From: Macrococcus lamae
GTDB lineage: Bacteria > Bacillota > Bacilli > Staphylococcales > Staphylococcaceae
Length of the DNA: 64,000 nucleotides
Reading direction: 5' to 3'
Assembly (NCBI RefSeq): GCF_004359545.1
Contig: NZ_SCWB01000008.1
Coordinates: forward strand, 37,963 to 101,962
Shown here: positions 40,290 to 50,819 of the stretch, piece by piece
Layout: each line of letters begins with the position of its first letter
Numbering within the stretch: the stretch's first letter is position 1
Position numbers and translations under genes: made by a program
The notes under the pieces: generated by a model
Told to the model about the DNA's origin: nothing
Seen by the model: only the letters and a program-made list of their open reading frames with translations
Databases searched by the model: none

Positions 40290-41198
40290 TTATTTAACAG
40301 TCAGACATTTTTTATAAAGTCCATCTTCTTCTTTAATGCGCTCTACTAATGTAGAACCGATGTCAGATGGCGTTGCTGCTGTTTTGATGCCTGCAGCGTT
40401 CATTGCTTTGATTTTTTCTGCTGCTGTCCCTTTACCGCCTGAAATGATGGCACCAGCATGGCCCATACGTTTTCCTGGAGGTGCAGTTTGTCCGCCGATG
40501 AAGCCGACAACAGGTTTTGTCATGTTCGCTTTCACCCATTCAGCTGCTTCTTCTTCAGCTGTACCGCCGATTTCACCGATCATAACGACCGCGAGTGTCT
40601 CAGGGTCATTATTGAATGCTTCTAAACAGTCGATGAAGTCTGTACCATTGACCGGGTCTCCACCGATACCGACAGCTGTAGTCTGACCGATACCTAGCTG
40701 TGTTAATTGATGTACCGCTTCATAAGTCAATGTACCAGAGCGTGATACAACGCCGACATGTCCTTTTTTGTGGATGTAGCCAGGCATGATACCGATCTTA
40801 CATTCGTCAGCTGTAATGACGCCTGGGCAGTTTGGTCCAACGAGACGTGTTTTCTTGCCTTTCATGTATCGCTTTACTTTAACCATGTCAAGAACTGGAA
40901 TATGTTCAGTGATACAGATGGCAAGATCTAGTTCAGCATCGACACATTCTACGATCGCATCTGCTGCAAATGGAGCTGGTACATAAATAACTGAAACTGT
41001 TGCACCTGTTGCTTCAACTGCTTCTTCTACTGTATTGAAGACTGGTACGCCCTCTACTTCCATGCCGCCTTTACCAGGTGTTACTCCAGCGACGATCTGT
41101 GTGCCGTATTCCAGCATCTGCTTTGTATGGAACAGCGCTGTTGCGCCAGTGATACCCTGTACTAATACTTTCGTATTTTTATCAATAAAAACTCCCAC
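40290..41198 (-). CDS. sucD: Succinyl-CoA synthetase alpha subunit
   Basis: 302 residues. CoA-binding Rossmann domain ([20 protein letters not shown]), the [17 protein letters not shown] segment, and the phosphohistidine loop [18 protein letters not shown]. It makes ATP or GTP from succinyl-CoA in the TCA cycle with SucC. GTG start at 41198 with GGGGAG six bases upstream; 17 bases after sucC. Promoter and a catabolite site lie upstream of sucC. Confidence 0.97.
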   Translation of the reverse strand: MGVFIDKNTKVLVQGITGATALFHTKQMLEYGTQIVAGVTPGKGGMEVEGVPVFNTVEEAVEATGATVSVIYVPAPFAADAIVECVDAELDLAICITEHIPVLDMVKVKRYMKGKKTRLVGPNCPGVITADECKIGIMPGYIHKKGHVGVVSRSGTLTYEAVHQLTQLGIGQTTAVGIGGDPVNGTDFIDCLEAFNNDPETLAVVMIGEIGGTAEEEAAEWVKANMTKPVVGFIGGQTAPPGKRMGHAGAIISGGKGTAAEKIKAMNAAGIKTAATPSDIGSTLVERIKEEDGLYKKCLTVK

Positions 41199-41215
41199 GA
41201 ATTTCTCCCCGCTTC

Positions 41216-42385
41216 CTATTTAGCTTCTTTAACTAATTCAACGATTTTCTCTGCGCCTTCTGCCATTGTGCCGGCAGGTGTAATTGCTAAGCCGGAATTG
41301 CTTAGAATTTCTTTACCTTGATCAACGTTTGTTCCTTCAAGACGCACAACGAGTGGAATTTTGAGTTCTAATTCTTTAGCTGCTGCAACGACACCTTCAG
41401 CAATGACATCACATTTCATGATTCCTCCGAAAATATTGACGAAAATACCTTCGACTTTGTCATCACGTAAAATGATTTTAAAAGCTTCTGTTACTTTCTC
41501 TTTCGTTGCGCCGCCCCCTACATCCAGGAAGTTAGCGGGATTTCCGCCGAAGTGGTTAATCGTATCCATCGTCGCCATCGCAAGACCTGCCCCATTGACC
41601 ATGCAGCCAATGTTGCCATCCAGTGCGATGTAAGCAAGATCATATTTTGATGCTTCGATTTCTTTCGGATCTTCTTCTTCAAGATCGCGAAGTTCTACGA
41701 TATCTTTATGGCGGTACAATGCATTTGAATCAAAATTGATTTTAGCATCTAGAGCCAATACGTCACCTGAACCAGTCGTTACGAGTGGATTGATTTCAAT
41801 GATAGATGCATCTTTTTTAATGAATACATCATATAGACCCATCATAATTTTTACTGCTTTATTGACAGATTCTTTTGGAATATTAATATTGAAAGCAAGT
41901 CTTCTTGCCTGATATGGCATTAAACCAGTCACAGGATCAACGACTTCCTTGAAGATTTTTTCAGGATTTGATTCAGCGACTTCTTCGATTTCAGTTCCGC
42001 CTTCTTCTGATCCCATCAACACAACTGAGTCAGTTGCACGGTCAAGTACGAACCCAAGGTAGTACTCTTTTTGAATGTCGCAGCCTTCTTCCACTAATAA
42101 GCGTTTTACTTCTTTTCCTTCTGGACCTGTCTGATGAGTCACCAGAACTTTACCAAGAAGTTCTTTTGCGTAAGCTTTCACTTCATCAAGATTTTTAGCA
42201 ATTTTAACACCGCCGGCCTTACCTCGTCCCCCAGCATGAATCTGTGCTTTAACTACATAGACGCCAGGTTTCAATTCTTTTGCTACTTTAACAGCTTCTT
42301 CAGGTGTATAAGCCACTGAACCATCAGGTACAGCTACACCCATTGAGCGAAAAATTTCTTTTCCTTGATACTCATGGATATTCAT
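41216..42385 (-). CDS. sucC: Succinyl-CoA synthetase beta subunit
   Basis: 389 residues. The ATP-grasp domain carries [18 protein letters not shown] and [14 protein letters not shown]; the C-terminal ligase domain has [14 protein letters not shown] and [14 protein letters not shown]. The ATG at 42385 has AGGAGG seven bases upstream and gives [12 protein letters not shown]; the in-frame ATG at 42430 lies in the promoter. A cre-like site overlaps the promoter, consistent with glucose repression of the TCA cycle. Confidence 0.97.
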   Translation of the reverse strand: MNIHEYQGKEIFRSMGVAVPDGSVAYTPEEAVKVAKELKPGVYVVKAQIHAGGRGKAGGVKIAKNLDEVKAYAKELLGKVLVTHQTGPEGKEVKRLLVEEGCDIQKEYYLGFVLDRATDSVVLMGSEEGGTEIEEVAESNPEKIFKEVVDPVTGLMPYQARRLAFNINIPKESVNKAVKIMMGLYDVFIKKDASIIEINPLVTTGSGDVLALDAKINFDSNALYRHKDIVELRDLEEEDPKEIEASKYDLAYIALDGNIGCMVNGAGLAMATMDTINHFGGNPANFLDVGGGATKEKVTEAFKIILRDDKVEGIFVNIFGGIMKCDVIAEGVVAAAKELELKIPLVVRLEGTNVDQGKEILSNSGLAITPAGTMAEGAEKIVELVKEAK

Positions 42386-42429
42386 TTTCCATCCTCCTAA
42401 AATACGGGTTAAATTTTGCTTACAGAACA

Positions 42430-42458
42430 ATTATAGAAAATGAAAGCGTTATTGTAAA
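42430..42458 (-). promoter_or_regulatory. sucCD promoter with cre-like site
   Basis: -35 TTTACA (42453-42458), 17-base spacer, perfect -10 TATAAT (42430-42435). Plus-strand 42441-42454 reads TGAAAGCGTTATTG, 12 of 14 positions of the CcpA cre consensus TGWAANCGNTNWCA, filling the spacer. Confidence 0.65.
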
Positions 42459-42482
42459 CCGTATTCGGCTATAAATTGATTT

Positions 42483-43238
42483 CTATTCGTGTAGCATTTT
42501 ACTCTTAACCGGCTCAAATGTCACTCGATGAATCGGAGTAATCCCTAAACGCTCAATCGCTTCCAGGTGTTTCTTAGTCCCATAACCTGCATTGTCGGCA
42601 AACCCGTAGCCCGGATACTGCTGATCATAGTCAGCCATCATTCTATCGCGATATTCTTTAGCAAGAACACTTGCCGCACTAATTGAGACACTCCTTTCGT
42701 CTCCTTTAATAATCGCTTCTTCTATCAGACCGGTATTAAGCTGCATGGCGTCGATGAGGAGCACAGATGGCTTCACTTTCAGCGCTTCAACTGCACGTTG
42801 CATCGCGAGTTTACTTGCCTCATAAATATTGATTGCGTCAATTTCTTCAATACTGGCGATGCCGATCGCATAATCGCTGACCGATTCCAGCAGCAGCGTT
42901 TCCAGTGACTGACGTTTGCTGCGTGATAGTTTTTTGGAATCCGTAAGTCCCGGATAATAATGATTGTCCTCCAAAATGACTGCACAGGCGACTACTGGTC
43001 CAGCTAGAGGTCCACGGCCGACTTCATCGATGCCACAGATGATTTCATCCTTATACTGATTTTCGAACTGACTAGCCAGGTTATAATTGATACGCTGCTC
43101 ACGTTCCCGGGCAATCGCGCGTCGTCTACTGTCAATCAGCTTTCTTGCACCTACTCGGGTTTCAGCTGCATACAGTGCATCAAGTTCATGGTCATCAGTC
43201 AGTAAAGTGAGCTTTAATTTTAAATCACTCAACTTCAT
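42483..43238 (-). CDS. rnhB: Ribonuclease HII
   Basis: 251 residues with a ~65-residue N-terminal extension typical of Firmicutes. The catalytic core has [16 protein letters not shown], which carries the first Asp/Glu pair, [10 protein letters not shown] and [17 protein letters not shown]. It removes ribonucleotides and RNA primers from DNA. Its ATG lies inside the rbgA end (14-base overlap), so it is coupled to rbgA. Normal order rbgA-rnhB-sucC. Confidence 0.96.
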   Translation of the reverse strand: MKLSDLKLKLTLLTDDHELDALYAAETRVGARKLIDSRRRAIAREREQRINYNLASQFENQYKDEIICGIDEVGRGPLAGPVVACAVILEDNHYYPGLTDSKKLSRSKRQSLETLLLESVSDYAIGIASIEEIDAINIYEASKLAMQRAVEALKVKPSVLLIDAMQLNTGLIEEAIIKGDERSVSISAASVLAKEYRDRMMADYDQQYPGYGFADNAGYGTKKHLEAIERLGITPIHRVTFEPVKSKMLHE

Positions 43239-44112
43239 CTATGTTCACATTGTCCTGTTCCAGTTCATCTACTCTATCAAATGTATAGCGCCCGAACTTT
43301 GCGTTTCGTATTTCACGGATGACGAGTTCAACGACAGACTCATAATCGACTTCGCCACCTTTATTCTTCATCCCACGGCTCTTACCGATTGCATCAAACA
43401 GCTCGATATAAGGTGCCTCTTCTGTCACATCGATATAATAATGTTTATTCAACGTTGCAAGGTCAAATTTCTGAATAAACTCAAGTCCATAGATAGCTAC
43501 TTCATCCAAGTGCACGATACTGTCCTTAATGGCACCCGTCAGACTTAGCTTCTTACCGACGAGCTGATCTTCAAACTTCGGCCACAGTATTCCTGGTGTA
43601 TCAAGCAGCTCGAGTACTTTACCAACTTTAATCCACTGCTGTTTCTTTGTGACCCCAGGTGTATTGCCGGTCTTTGCGATTGATTTCTTTGCCAGCCGGT
43701 TGATCAGCGTTGATTTGCCCACATTTGGAATACCGACAATCATTGCTCGTATGGCGCGCGGTCTCAATCCTTTAGCAGCCAGCCGGTCAAATTTCTCTTT
43801 TGTCACATGCTCTGCTGCTTTAACAACTTTATCAAGGTTTTTACCATTCTTTGCATCAAGCATTACGGGATAGATCCCTTGTTTTTCAAAATAACTTATC
43901 CATTTCTGTGTTTCACGCGGATCAGCCATATCCATCTTATTCAGCAGTACAACTCTCGGTTTGTCTTTAATGACTTCATCAATCATAGGATTACGTGACG
44001 AAAAAGGAATACGGGCGTCGAGCAGCTCGAACACACAGTCGACCATTTTTAATTGTTCTGTCACTTCTCTGCGGGCTTTTGCCATATGTCCCGGGAACCA
44101 TTGTATTGTCAT
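43225..44112 (-). CDS. rbgA: Ribosome biogenesis GTPase RbgA (YlqF)
   Basis: 295 residues. Circularly permuted GTPase: the G4 motif NKMD comes first, then the P-loop GIPNVGKST and [11 protein letters not shown]-terminal [14 protein letters not shown] is the family hallmark. It is needed for late 50S assembly (L16 and neighbours). ATG with AGAGG seven bases upstream. In Bacillus rplS is the next gene upstream; here about 10 kb of extra genes lie between. Confidence 0.96.
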   Translation of the reverse strand: MTIQWFPGHMAKARREVTEQLKMVDCVFELLDARIPFSSRNPMIDEVIKDKPRVVLLNKMDMADPRETQKWISYFEKQGIYPVMLDAKNGKNLDKVVKAAEHVTKEKFDRLAAKGLRPRAIRAMIVGIPNVGKSTLINRLAKKSIAKTGNTPGVTKKQQWIKVGKVLELLDTPGILWPKFEDQLVGKKLSLTGAIKDSIVHLDEVAIYGLEFIQKFDLATLNKHYYIDVTEEAPYIELFDAIGKSRGMKNKGGEVDYESVVELVIREIRNAKFGRYTFDRVDELEQDNVNIDEVE

Positions 44113-44142
44113 ATAATGACCTCTTTTCTAAAAATATTCTGA

Positions 44143-44172
44143 TTATCATTTATACTAAAAATATAATATAAT
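44143..44172 (+). promoter_or_regulatory. Possible promoter for the glycosylation operon
   Basis: -35 TTATCA (44143-44148), 18-base spacer, -10 TATAAT (44167-44172); a second TATAAT begins at 44162. No sigma-B motif (GTTTAA/GGGWAW) is seen, although csbB homologues elsewhere are sigma-B genes. Confidence 0.45.
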
Positions 44173-44218
44173 AAGTTATTCATTTCATTAAAATATCATA
44201 TGTTTCGAAGGAGCCGTT

Positions 44219-45157
44219 ATGAAGCTGTCACTCGTTGTTCCGATTTATAATGAAGAAAGAAGCATTGAACGCCTATATCATACTATCACAAAAATAGCAG
44301 AACAGAATCAGTATCATTACGAATTGCTTCTTATTAACGATGGATCACGTGATCACTCGCTTGCTATTATAGAGAATTTAAGTTTCAAGGACGATCGAGT
44401 CAAATATCTTTCGTTCTCCCGAAATTTCGGTAAAGAAGCAGCTATGCTTGCCGGACTGGAAGCAGCTGGAGGCGATGCTGCAATTATCCTGGACGCAGAC
44501 CTACAGCATCCACCGGAACTGATACCGAAACTTGTCGCAGAATACAAAGCAGGATTCGACCAGGTCGTCGCCCGGCGAAACCGACGCGGGGAATCAATGC
44601 TCAGACGGTTGCCGACGTCGTTATATTACTCGCTTATCAATCGAGCAGTCGATGTCAAACTGACTGACGGTGAAGGGGATTTCCGTCTGCTTTCAAGAGC
44701 AGTGATCGATGCGATTCTATCGCTTGATGAGTACAATCGGTTTTCAAAAGGGATATTTGACTGGGTGGGATTCAATAAAAAGACAATCGAATTTGATAAT
44801 GTTACGCGTTATGATGGCAAGTCTTCCTTCTCAATGTTCAAACTGATGGATTACGCAATAGACGGCATACTCAGCTATAACAACAAACCGCTCCGGGTCT
44901 GTTTTTATTTCGGTGCCTTCACGCTCGCTGTCAGTCTCACTTATATACTCGTTACGTTAATACAGATTATCAGATCAGGAATCGATGAACCTGGCTACTT
45001 CACCATTATTTCAGCCATCTTATTTCTCGGCGGTGTTCAGCTTTTTAGTCTCGGTGTCATCGGTGAATATATTGGAAAGATATACTATGAGACGAAGAAG
45101 AGGCCGCATTACTTAGTACAGCATACCAATATTGAAGAAAAGTCGGATGATGCATGA
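44219..45157 (+). CDS. Bactoprenol-phosphate glycosyltransferase (CsbB/GtrB-type GT2)
   Basis: 312 residues. Cytoplasmic GT2 domain (LSLVVPIYNEERSIERL) with the metal-binding DAD at residues 92-94 and the DPMS-family DGEGDFRLLSR motif, followed by two C-terminal membrane helices (about 232-258 and 265-290). Enzymes of this family move a sugar from a nucleotide donor to undecaprenyl phosphate. It is the first of four genes joined by ATGA overlaps; partners GtrA and YfhO indicate the three-component scheme (charge lipid, flip, transfer outside). CsbB/YfhO in Bacillus and Staphylococcus add GlcNAc to lipoteichoic acid; the sugar here is not proven. ATG with AAGGAG five bases upstream. Confidence 0.88.
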   Translation: MKLSLVVPIYNEERSIERLYHTITKIAEQNQYHYELLLINDGSRDHSLAIIENLSFKDDRVKYLSFSRNFGKEAAMLAGLEAAGGDAAIILDADLQHPPELIPKLVAEYKAGFDQVVARRNRRGESMLRRLPTSLYYSLINRAVDVKLTDGEGDFRLLSRAVIDAILSLDEYNRFSKGIFDWVGFNKKTIEFDNVTRYDGKSSFSMFKLMDYAIDGILSYNNKPLRVCFYFGAFTLAVSLTYILVTLIQIIRSGIDEPGYFTIISAILFLGGVQLFSLGVIGEYIGKIYYETKKRPHYLVQHTNIEEKSDDA

Positions 45158-45537
45158 GTAAATTTATTAACCACCCTTTCGTCAAATTCATCTTTGTCGG
45201 TCTGTTCAATACGGTTAACTACTATATCGTCTACTTGCTGCTGTTAAAGACAGGATTGCCCTTTATGGTGAGTCACATTTCAGGGTTCTTATGGGCATTC
45301 ATCATTTCGTATTTGCTGAACTGTTACTATGTCTATCAAGTCAAACTAACGTTAAAAACATTGCTGCAGTTTCCATTGACTCAGGTCGTCAATATGGGAC
45401 TACAAAGTATCCTGCTCTATTTATTTGTTAAAGTGCTGCATATTAGCGCAACCCTTGCACCGTTTCCAGCCTTGTTGATCACAGTGCCAGTAACTTATGT
45501 GCTGTCCAAAAAAATTCTGACAAAGGAGCCATCATGA
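45154..45537 (+). CDS. GtrA-family membrane protein (lipid-sugar flippase)
   Basis: 127 residues, four predicted membrane helices. The family motif FVGLFNTVNYYIVYLLLL is in the first two helices, and NCYYVYQVKL and PVTYVLSKKIL follow. GtrA/GtcA proteins are thought to flip undecaprenyl-phosphate-sugar across the membrane. It overlaps the GT2 by 4 bases and the first yfhO by 4, so all are made together. The normal middle component of the CsbB-GtcA-YfhO LTA glycosylation scheme. Confidence 0.87.
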   Translation: MSKFINHPFVKFIFVGLFNTVNYYIVYLLLLKTGLPFMVSHISGFLWAFIISYLLNCYYVYQVKLTLKTLLQFPLTQVVNMGLQSILLYLFVKVLHISATLAPFPALLITVPVTYVLSKKILTKEPS

Positions 45538-48134
45538 AATCATTTAAACACACCCGCCTGACAACTATGATTATGTATATGATGATTTTTCTGGCTTTAG
45601 CTGTTTTAGGGCATAGCTTTTATATTTATCGTTTTCTTCAGGATGGAACTATTTTCACTGGTCCGAATGACGGTCTGGAACAGATGCTGCCGTTTCAACT
45701 TTTTCTTTATGAGAAGTGGTCGCATGGTCAGTTTTTCTATGATATGAGCTTCGGTCTCGGCGGTGACTACTATACTGATCTTGCTTATTATTATTCGACC
45801 TCTGTCGTCTTTTATTTAAATATGACAGCCGTCTGGTGGCTGAATCTGATCTTTAACTTTAAGACAAATACCATTCAGTTCTGGGCGGTCAATGTGTTCT
45901 ATATATCAATCGTCAAATCAGCGGTTGCAATGTACTTTACCTATCTTTATCTGAACTATTTAAAGGTCAATCGTCCAGCAAGCCTGCTCGGTGCATTTTT
46001 GTTCCTGACGTCTGCTATTTATTTCCGTTTTACGCTATACTGGTCTTTTTTTTCTGATGTTTTCATCTTTTTGCCGCTGCTGCTTCTCGGTATAGAGAAA
46101 TATATCCAGGACAAAAAGAAGTTATGGTTCATTGCGGCAGTTTCATTATCACTCATCAATAATTTTTACTTCGCATATTATCAGATGCTGTTCGGTGTCA
46201 TCTACTTCATTTTAAGGCTGACCTTTAAGTCAGATAATGACCGGGCATCGAGACTGGAACAATGGAAAGCATTTGTGACGATGGCAGTTCTCTCACTAGG
46301 TATGTCGATGTTCAGTTTCTTCTACGGAGTCAAAGGCTTTTTCCAGAACGACCGTGCTCCATACACAGACCCGATGAAATTATTCAATGAGTTCGATCAG
46401 CATGCCAATATCTTCTATGATAATTATTTGGTCATTGTACTTTATATTACGTTACAGGCGCTTTTCACCTTCAAATTCTATCGTCAGTATTTCTACAGGT
46501 TCTTCGCTATTATGACGATTGTTTTAATATATTTAAGTTTTATGCCGTTCATCGATTCAGTGTTCAATGGATTTTCAGCACCTCAAAAACGCTGGCATTA
46601 TTTGCTCACATTCTTCTCGAGCGGACTGATTGCGATGTATATTTCACAGTTCAGAAAGATTTCTGTACAGAATTATCTGTATTCACTGTTTCCCGGCTTT
46701 ATCATTATCATTGTCAGCTATATTTATATTGACAAAAAGGTTGAATGGATCTGGTATTTGCCGGGCATCGCCATTATCGGACTGATCGTTTTACTGACTA
46801 AAAACAAGCCGCTTCAATACTACTTCTATTACGCACAGATTGCTGTCATCATGCTCTTTAACTGGCATGTCGTCAAAGAACATAACATTTACGATAACTA
46901 CAATCCTGGAATCAATAATCGTGCGAAGATGTCTTATATCGAGTCAAGCGTCTATAATTCAGAACTCCAGCAGCATATTATCGATGACTTAAAAAAGAAA
47001 CTGAACCCAGGCGAGCGAATAGACTGGCGTGTGCTTGAGCAGGATAATACACCACTTTATCAGAACTTCCCGGGTGTCAGCCTGTATTCAAGTATTTTTG
47101 ACGGCGCGCTCATTGATTTCTATTATAATGAACTGAAGATTAACTTGAAGGAAGAATCCATCAGCCGCTACTCGACCTTTCAGTCACGAAGCAATCTGGA
47201 ATCTTTATTCAACGTTCGTTATCTTGTCCGAAAAGACTATCAAAAAGACATTCCAGCAAACTTTAAACTGATTGACACGCAGGGAAAATATCAGATTTAT
47301 GAAAATATGCTTCCACTGCCAGTCGTAAAAGTCACTAACACTGAGTACAAAAAAAGCGATCTGAATCATCCCTTGCAGCGTGAACAGGCGATGATAGACG
47401 GAGTTGTTGGAAATAATTTAGCAACAAATTCTCAAATACCCGAGACTGACAACCTGTTGTCAGCCAGTAAGATTACCGCTTCAGGCGCACAGTGGAAACA
47501 GTATAACCACACATTAGTCGTCAATCCACCAAGCGGCGGTGTTGTCGTCGATCTGCCGAAAGAAGCGCTTAAAAAATATAAGGATTTCTATATTGAGCTT
47601 TACGCGGAACTCACATCACAGGAGAGCAACATCCAGATCAATGTCAACGGCTATGCGAACAATAGGCTATTTAAATCAAGTAAATACCGTACACATCAGG
47701 ATCATCTGCTCTACCGGGTCACACCTAAAAACGGAAAAATTCTGATTGGTCTGACGAAAGGGACCTACAAATTCGAGATTAAAGGAATATACGGAGAAGA
47801 TTACAAAACATTAAAAAATGCGCCGAGAAAAAACAATATTAAATTTACTGAAGATGGCAATCATATGACAGTCAGTATGGATAATCAACAAGCCGGCTAT
47901 CTTGTCACACCGATTATTTTTCGTGACGGTCTCACGGCTAAAGTCGACGGCAAAAAAGCGGAAGTTGAACGCGGCAACTATCTCAAAGCTGTCGTTAAAG
48001 TACCAGCCGGTGCAAAAGAAGTGAAATTTAGTTATGTACCGCCATACTTCTACTTGATGCTCGTCATATCAATCGTGTCACTTATACTAGCAATTCTCTA
48101 TCTTTATCCTCTGAAAAGGAAAATCAGAAAATGA
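45534..48134 (+). CDS. yfhO: YfhO-family GT-C glycosyltransferase, copy 1
   Basis: 866 residues. About a dozen membrane helices fill residues 15-460 with an acidic-loop motif near the first extracytoplasmic loop (GPNDGLEQMLPFQLFLYEKW) and the shared FFYDMSFGLGGDYY. An extracytoplasmic C-terminal domain (about 470-835) follows, with a last membrane helix near the end. YfhO proteins transfer the sugar from undecaprenyl phosphate onto cell-wall polymer outside the cell. The next gene is a paralogue of almost equal length. ATGA overlap on both sides. Confidence 0.88.
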   Translation: MKSFKHTRLTTMIMYMMIFLALAVLGHSFYIYRFLQDGTIFTGPNDGLEQMLPFQLFLYEKWSHGQFFYDMSFGLGGDYYTDLAYYYSTSVVFYLNMTAVWWLNLIFNFKTNTIQFWAVNVFYISIVKSAVAMYFTYLYLNYLKVNRPASLLGAFLFLTSAIYFRFTLYWSFFSDVFIFLPLLLLGIEKYIQDKKKLWFIAAVSLSLINNFYFAYYQMLFGVIYFILRLTFKSDNDRASRLEQWKAFVTMAVLSLGMSMFSFFYGVKGFFQNDRAPYTDPMKLFNEFDQHANIFYDNYLVIVLYITLQALFTFKFYRQYFYRFFAIMTIVLIYLSFMPFIDSVFNGFSAPQKRWHYLLTFFSSGLIAMYISQFRKISVQNYLYSLFPGFIIIIVSYIYIDKKVEWIWYLPGIAIIGLIVLLTKNKPLQYYFYYAQIAVIMLFNWHVVKEHNIYDNYNPGINNRAKMSYIESSVYNSELQQHIIDDLKKKLNPGERIDWRVLEQDNTPLYQNFPGVSLYSSIFDGALIDFYYNELKINLKEESISRYSTFQSRSNLESLFNVRYLVRKDYQKDIPANFKLIDTQGKYQIYENMLPLPVVKVTNTEYKKSDLNHPLQREQAMIDGVVGNNLATNSQIPETDNLLSASKITASGAQWKQYNHTLVVNPPSGGVVVDLPKEALKKYKDFYIELYAELTSQESNIQINVNGYANNRLFKSSKYRTHQDHLLYRVTPKNGKILIGLTKGTYKFEIKGIYGEDYKTLKNAPRKNNIKFTEDGNHMTVSMDNQQAGYLVTPIIFRDGLTAKVDGKKAEVERGNYLKAVVKVPAGAKEVKFSYVPPYFYLMLVISIVSLILAILYLYPLKRKIRK

Positions 48135-50737
48135 AATATAAAACATGGGCTATTACTTTATTTCTGTCGCTCGCTGCTCATAGTGTCGTTATCTACAGAT
48201 TTCTCACTCAAGGGATTTTGTTTTCAGGAAAAGGGGACAGCATTGCTCAAATGGTCCCTTTTCAGCTCTATTTATTTGAACAATTCTCTAAATTTAATTT
48301 TTTCTATGATATGGGGTTCGGCATCGGCGGTGATTTTTTTAGAAGTCTCGCCTACTACTACTCCACGTCGCCGATTGCCTATGTTAACTTTGGCATCGTC
48401 TATATTCTGGACCTGTTCCTGCCACTCAACACAGGAAGTCCAGACTTCTGGTTCGTCAATCAGATTATCGTGTCAATCTTTAAACTTAGTGCCATTTTGT
48501 ATGTGACTTATCGACTGTTCACATACTTAGGTGTCAACAAATACGCCAGTATGGCAAGTGCTTTTTTATACGCCTATTCAACCGTCTACTTCTTTTTCAC
48601 ATTCACCTGGAGTTTTTTCAGTGATGTTATGTTTTATCTGCCACTTAGTATTGTAGGGATGGAGCGATTTTTCGCTGAACGAAAAATCGGGATATTTATT
48701 TTAGGAATTGCGCTGACGCTGCATTCCAATTTTTATTTCAGTTATTATCAGTTTATATTTGTACTCTTTTATTTTATTTACCGAACGGTTTATCCAAAGG
48801 CGAGTGACGTTGTTTCAAGACAGACAAAACTTCTGACTATCGTGATAGCAGCACTCATTGCTGCGATGGCGAGCGCTGTCGGATTTTCTACAGGCGTGAC
48901 GAGCTATTTGATGAACGACCGGGCACTGCCGCCAATAAAACTAAAGCCGTTTATCGATTTTATGGTGCATTACAATTTATTCTATAACGGTTACTATGTC
49001 ATTATTCCATTTCTTACCGTGATGGCATTATCAACGATACGTCTTTATAAAAACTATACGTTCCGATTATTTGCTGTGCTGACGTGGATCTTTCTGGCAG
49101 GATCGTTATCACCGTTATTCGATAGTTTTTTCAACGGATTTTCTATTGACCAGAGACGCTGGGTATACATGCTTGTCTTTTCAGCAGCAGGTGTTGTTGC
49201 TGTCTATCTTCATCATTTGAAATCACTAACAATGAAGGAATTGATCATTTCACTCATTCCAGTGACGATAATTTACAGTTTATCTGTCATCGGTACCGGT
49301 AAAACTCTCGTCTGGCTGTTTTTCATACCAGTCATAATAATCATCATAATATTATATGTGATAAGACCAGCTCGTGCGACTTATCAGTTTCTTACAGCAG
49401 TTATTATCATCATGAATCTGTTCTTCGTTTATGATTATATACGTGAACAGATAGATACTCTTCACCCTTTTAACGAGCATGATCTGAAGTTTGTACAGTC
49501 CGGTAACTATAACAGTAAAGTCCAGCGCTCACTCGTCAATAAAATCACAAAAAAAGAACCATCAGCACGAATTGACTGGCAGACATCTGCGACTCACAAT
49601 ACGCCCATGTATCAACACTTTAACGGTATTAAGCTCTACTCAAGTATATTCGACAAAGATATTTATCAGTTTTACGACAAAGAATTGTTTGTGACGATGG
49701 ATACTGACAGCAACAGTATTTACTACCGGCTTGGCGAGCGCGCTAATTTATACAGTCTGTTCAACGTGAACCATTCTATCCGAACAAACAATATAGCGAC
49801 CTTGCCTTATGGTTTTAAAGAATTGGATACAGCTAAAGACAAGGAAAAGCGTTACACTGTCTATGAGAATACAAATGCACTGCCACCTGTGCGCGTCACT
49901 GATAATATTTATAACCCTGCTGAGCTGACGACACCGATTGATCGTGAACATGCGATGTTACAAGGTGTTGTCTTGGCACAACCATCCAATAAAAAGATTC
50001 AACCGGCAAAAAACTTAATGTCAGACGCTGCGATGACGCTCACCCATTCTACTTATGATGGTAAAACTCTGATAGTCAATCAGGATCAGGGCGGCATGAC
50101 CTACACACTGCCTAAGACTATTTCAAGTCGTTACAAAGATCTGTATGTCGACTTAAGTATAGAGCTGAAAACTCCAAGCCGTTATCACTATGTCTGGATC
50201 AACGAAATCTATCAGTCGAGAAAACCTCTGGATGATGATTACCGACGCTTTAACCCGACCATTACAATGAGAATAAAAGCGTCGGATAAAATACAACTGA
50301 AATTATTATCAGGCACATACTCTTATCACATCAACGGTATTTACGGAGAAAACTACAAGACACTCAAAGATGCTGTTCATCAGCCAAAACATACTCTGAC
50401 TGAAAAACGGAACAAACTAATTGCTGACTTGAAACCGCACGCTGCAGGATATGCGGTCATATCTGTTCCTTACTTAAACGGTATGAAAGCAAAAGTCGAT
50501 GGACAGAAAGCAGACGTGCAGGAAGGCAATTATTTAATGACGGCGGTCAAAGTAAATAAAGACGCCAAGCACGTTATGCTGACCTATACACCGCCTTACT
50601 TACATCTGCTGCAGCTAGTGAGCATACTCGGCATTATCCTTGCTATCTGGTTCTCACGTAGAATGAGAACACAGAAGACGCGCTCTGCCATCAGTAACAA
50701 AGAGGAGATAGAAACACTCTCACCTCCTGGTGAATAA
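48131..50737 (+). CDS. yfhO: YfhO-family GT-C glycosyltransferase, copy 2
   Basis: 868 residues, same plan as copy 1: membrane helices to about residue 440, motifs MVPFQLYLFEQFS and FFYDMGFGIGGDFF aligned with copy 1, extracytoplasmic C-terminal domain and final membrane helix (YLHLLQLVSILGIILAI). Clearly a paralogue but strongly diverged (most loops differ), so an old duplication or two acceptor specificities, not a recent copy. Last gene of the operon, with a terminator starting just after its stop. Confidence 0.88.
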   Translation: MKYKTWAITLFLSLAAHSVVIYRFLTQGILFSGKGDSIAQMVPFQLYLFEQFSKFNFFYDMGFGIGGDFFRSLAYYYSTSPIAYVNFGIVYILDLFLPLNTGSPDFWFVNQIIVSIFKLSAILYVTYRLFTYLGVNKYASMASAFLYAYSTVYFFFTFTWSFFSDVMFYLPLSIVGMERFFAERKIGIFILGIALTLHSNFYFSYYQFIFVLFYFIYRTVYPKASDVVSRQTKLLTIVIAALIAAMASAVGFSTGVTSYLMNDRALPPIKLKPFIDFMVHYNLFYNGYYVIIPFLTVMALSTIRLYKNYTFRLFAVLTWIFLAGSLSPLFDSFFNGFSIDQRRWVYMLVFSAAGVVAVYLHHLKSLTMKELIISLIPVTIIYSLSVIGTGKTLVWLFFIPVIIIIIILYVIRPARATYQFLTAVIIIMNLFFVYDYIREQIDTLHPFNEHDLKFVQSGNYNSKVQRSLVNKITKKEPSARIDWQTSATHNTPMYQHFNGIKLYSSIFDKDIYQFYDKELFVTMDTDSNSIYYRLGERANLYSLFNVNHSIRTNNIATLPYGFKELDTAKDKEKRYTVYENTNALPPVRVTDNIYNPAELTTPIDREHAMLQGVVLAQPSNKKIQPAKNLMSDAAMTLTHSTYDGKTLIVNQDQGGMTYTLPKTISSRYKDLYVDLSIELKTPSRYHYVWINEIYQSRKPLDDDYRRFNPTITMRIKASDKIQLKLLSGTYSYHINGIYGENYKTLKDAVHQPKHTLTEKRNKLIADLKPHAAGYAVISVPYLNGMKAKVDGQKADVQEGNYLMTAVKVNKDAKHVMLTYTPPYLHLLQLVSILGIILAIWFSRRMRTQKTRSAISNKEEIETLSPPGE

Positions 50738-50738
50738 G

Positions 50739-50784
50739 AAAAAGAAGTGAAAATCATATCACGTGATTTTCACTTCTTTTTTTA
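50739..50784. terminator. Bidirectional terminator between yfhO copy 2 and the ABC exporter
   Basis: An 18-bp stem AAAAAGAAGTGAAAATCA / TGATTTTCACTTCTTTTT with a 7-base loop and T runs on both strands, between converging genes. Confidence 0.85.
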
Positions 50785-50819
50785 CTTCGTTTTAATTTAT
50801 GAAATGGTCTTTAATATTT

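Noticed and set aside
44140..44149. TGATTATCAT resembling half of a Fur box at the rbgA / glycosyltransferase junction
   Set aside because: Only one half-site matches; the other 7-mer has three of seven matches, which is expected by chance in AT-rich DNA.
44219..44219. Sigma-B control of the csbB-type glycosyltransferase operon
   Set aside because: Expected from Bacillus and Staphylococcus csbB, but no GGGWAW with a matching -35 lies in the 106 bases upstream.
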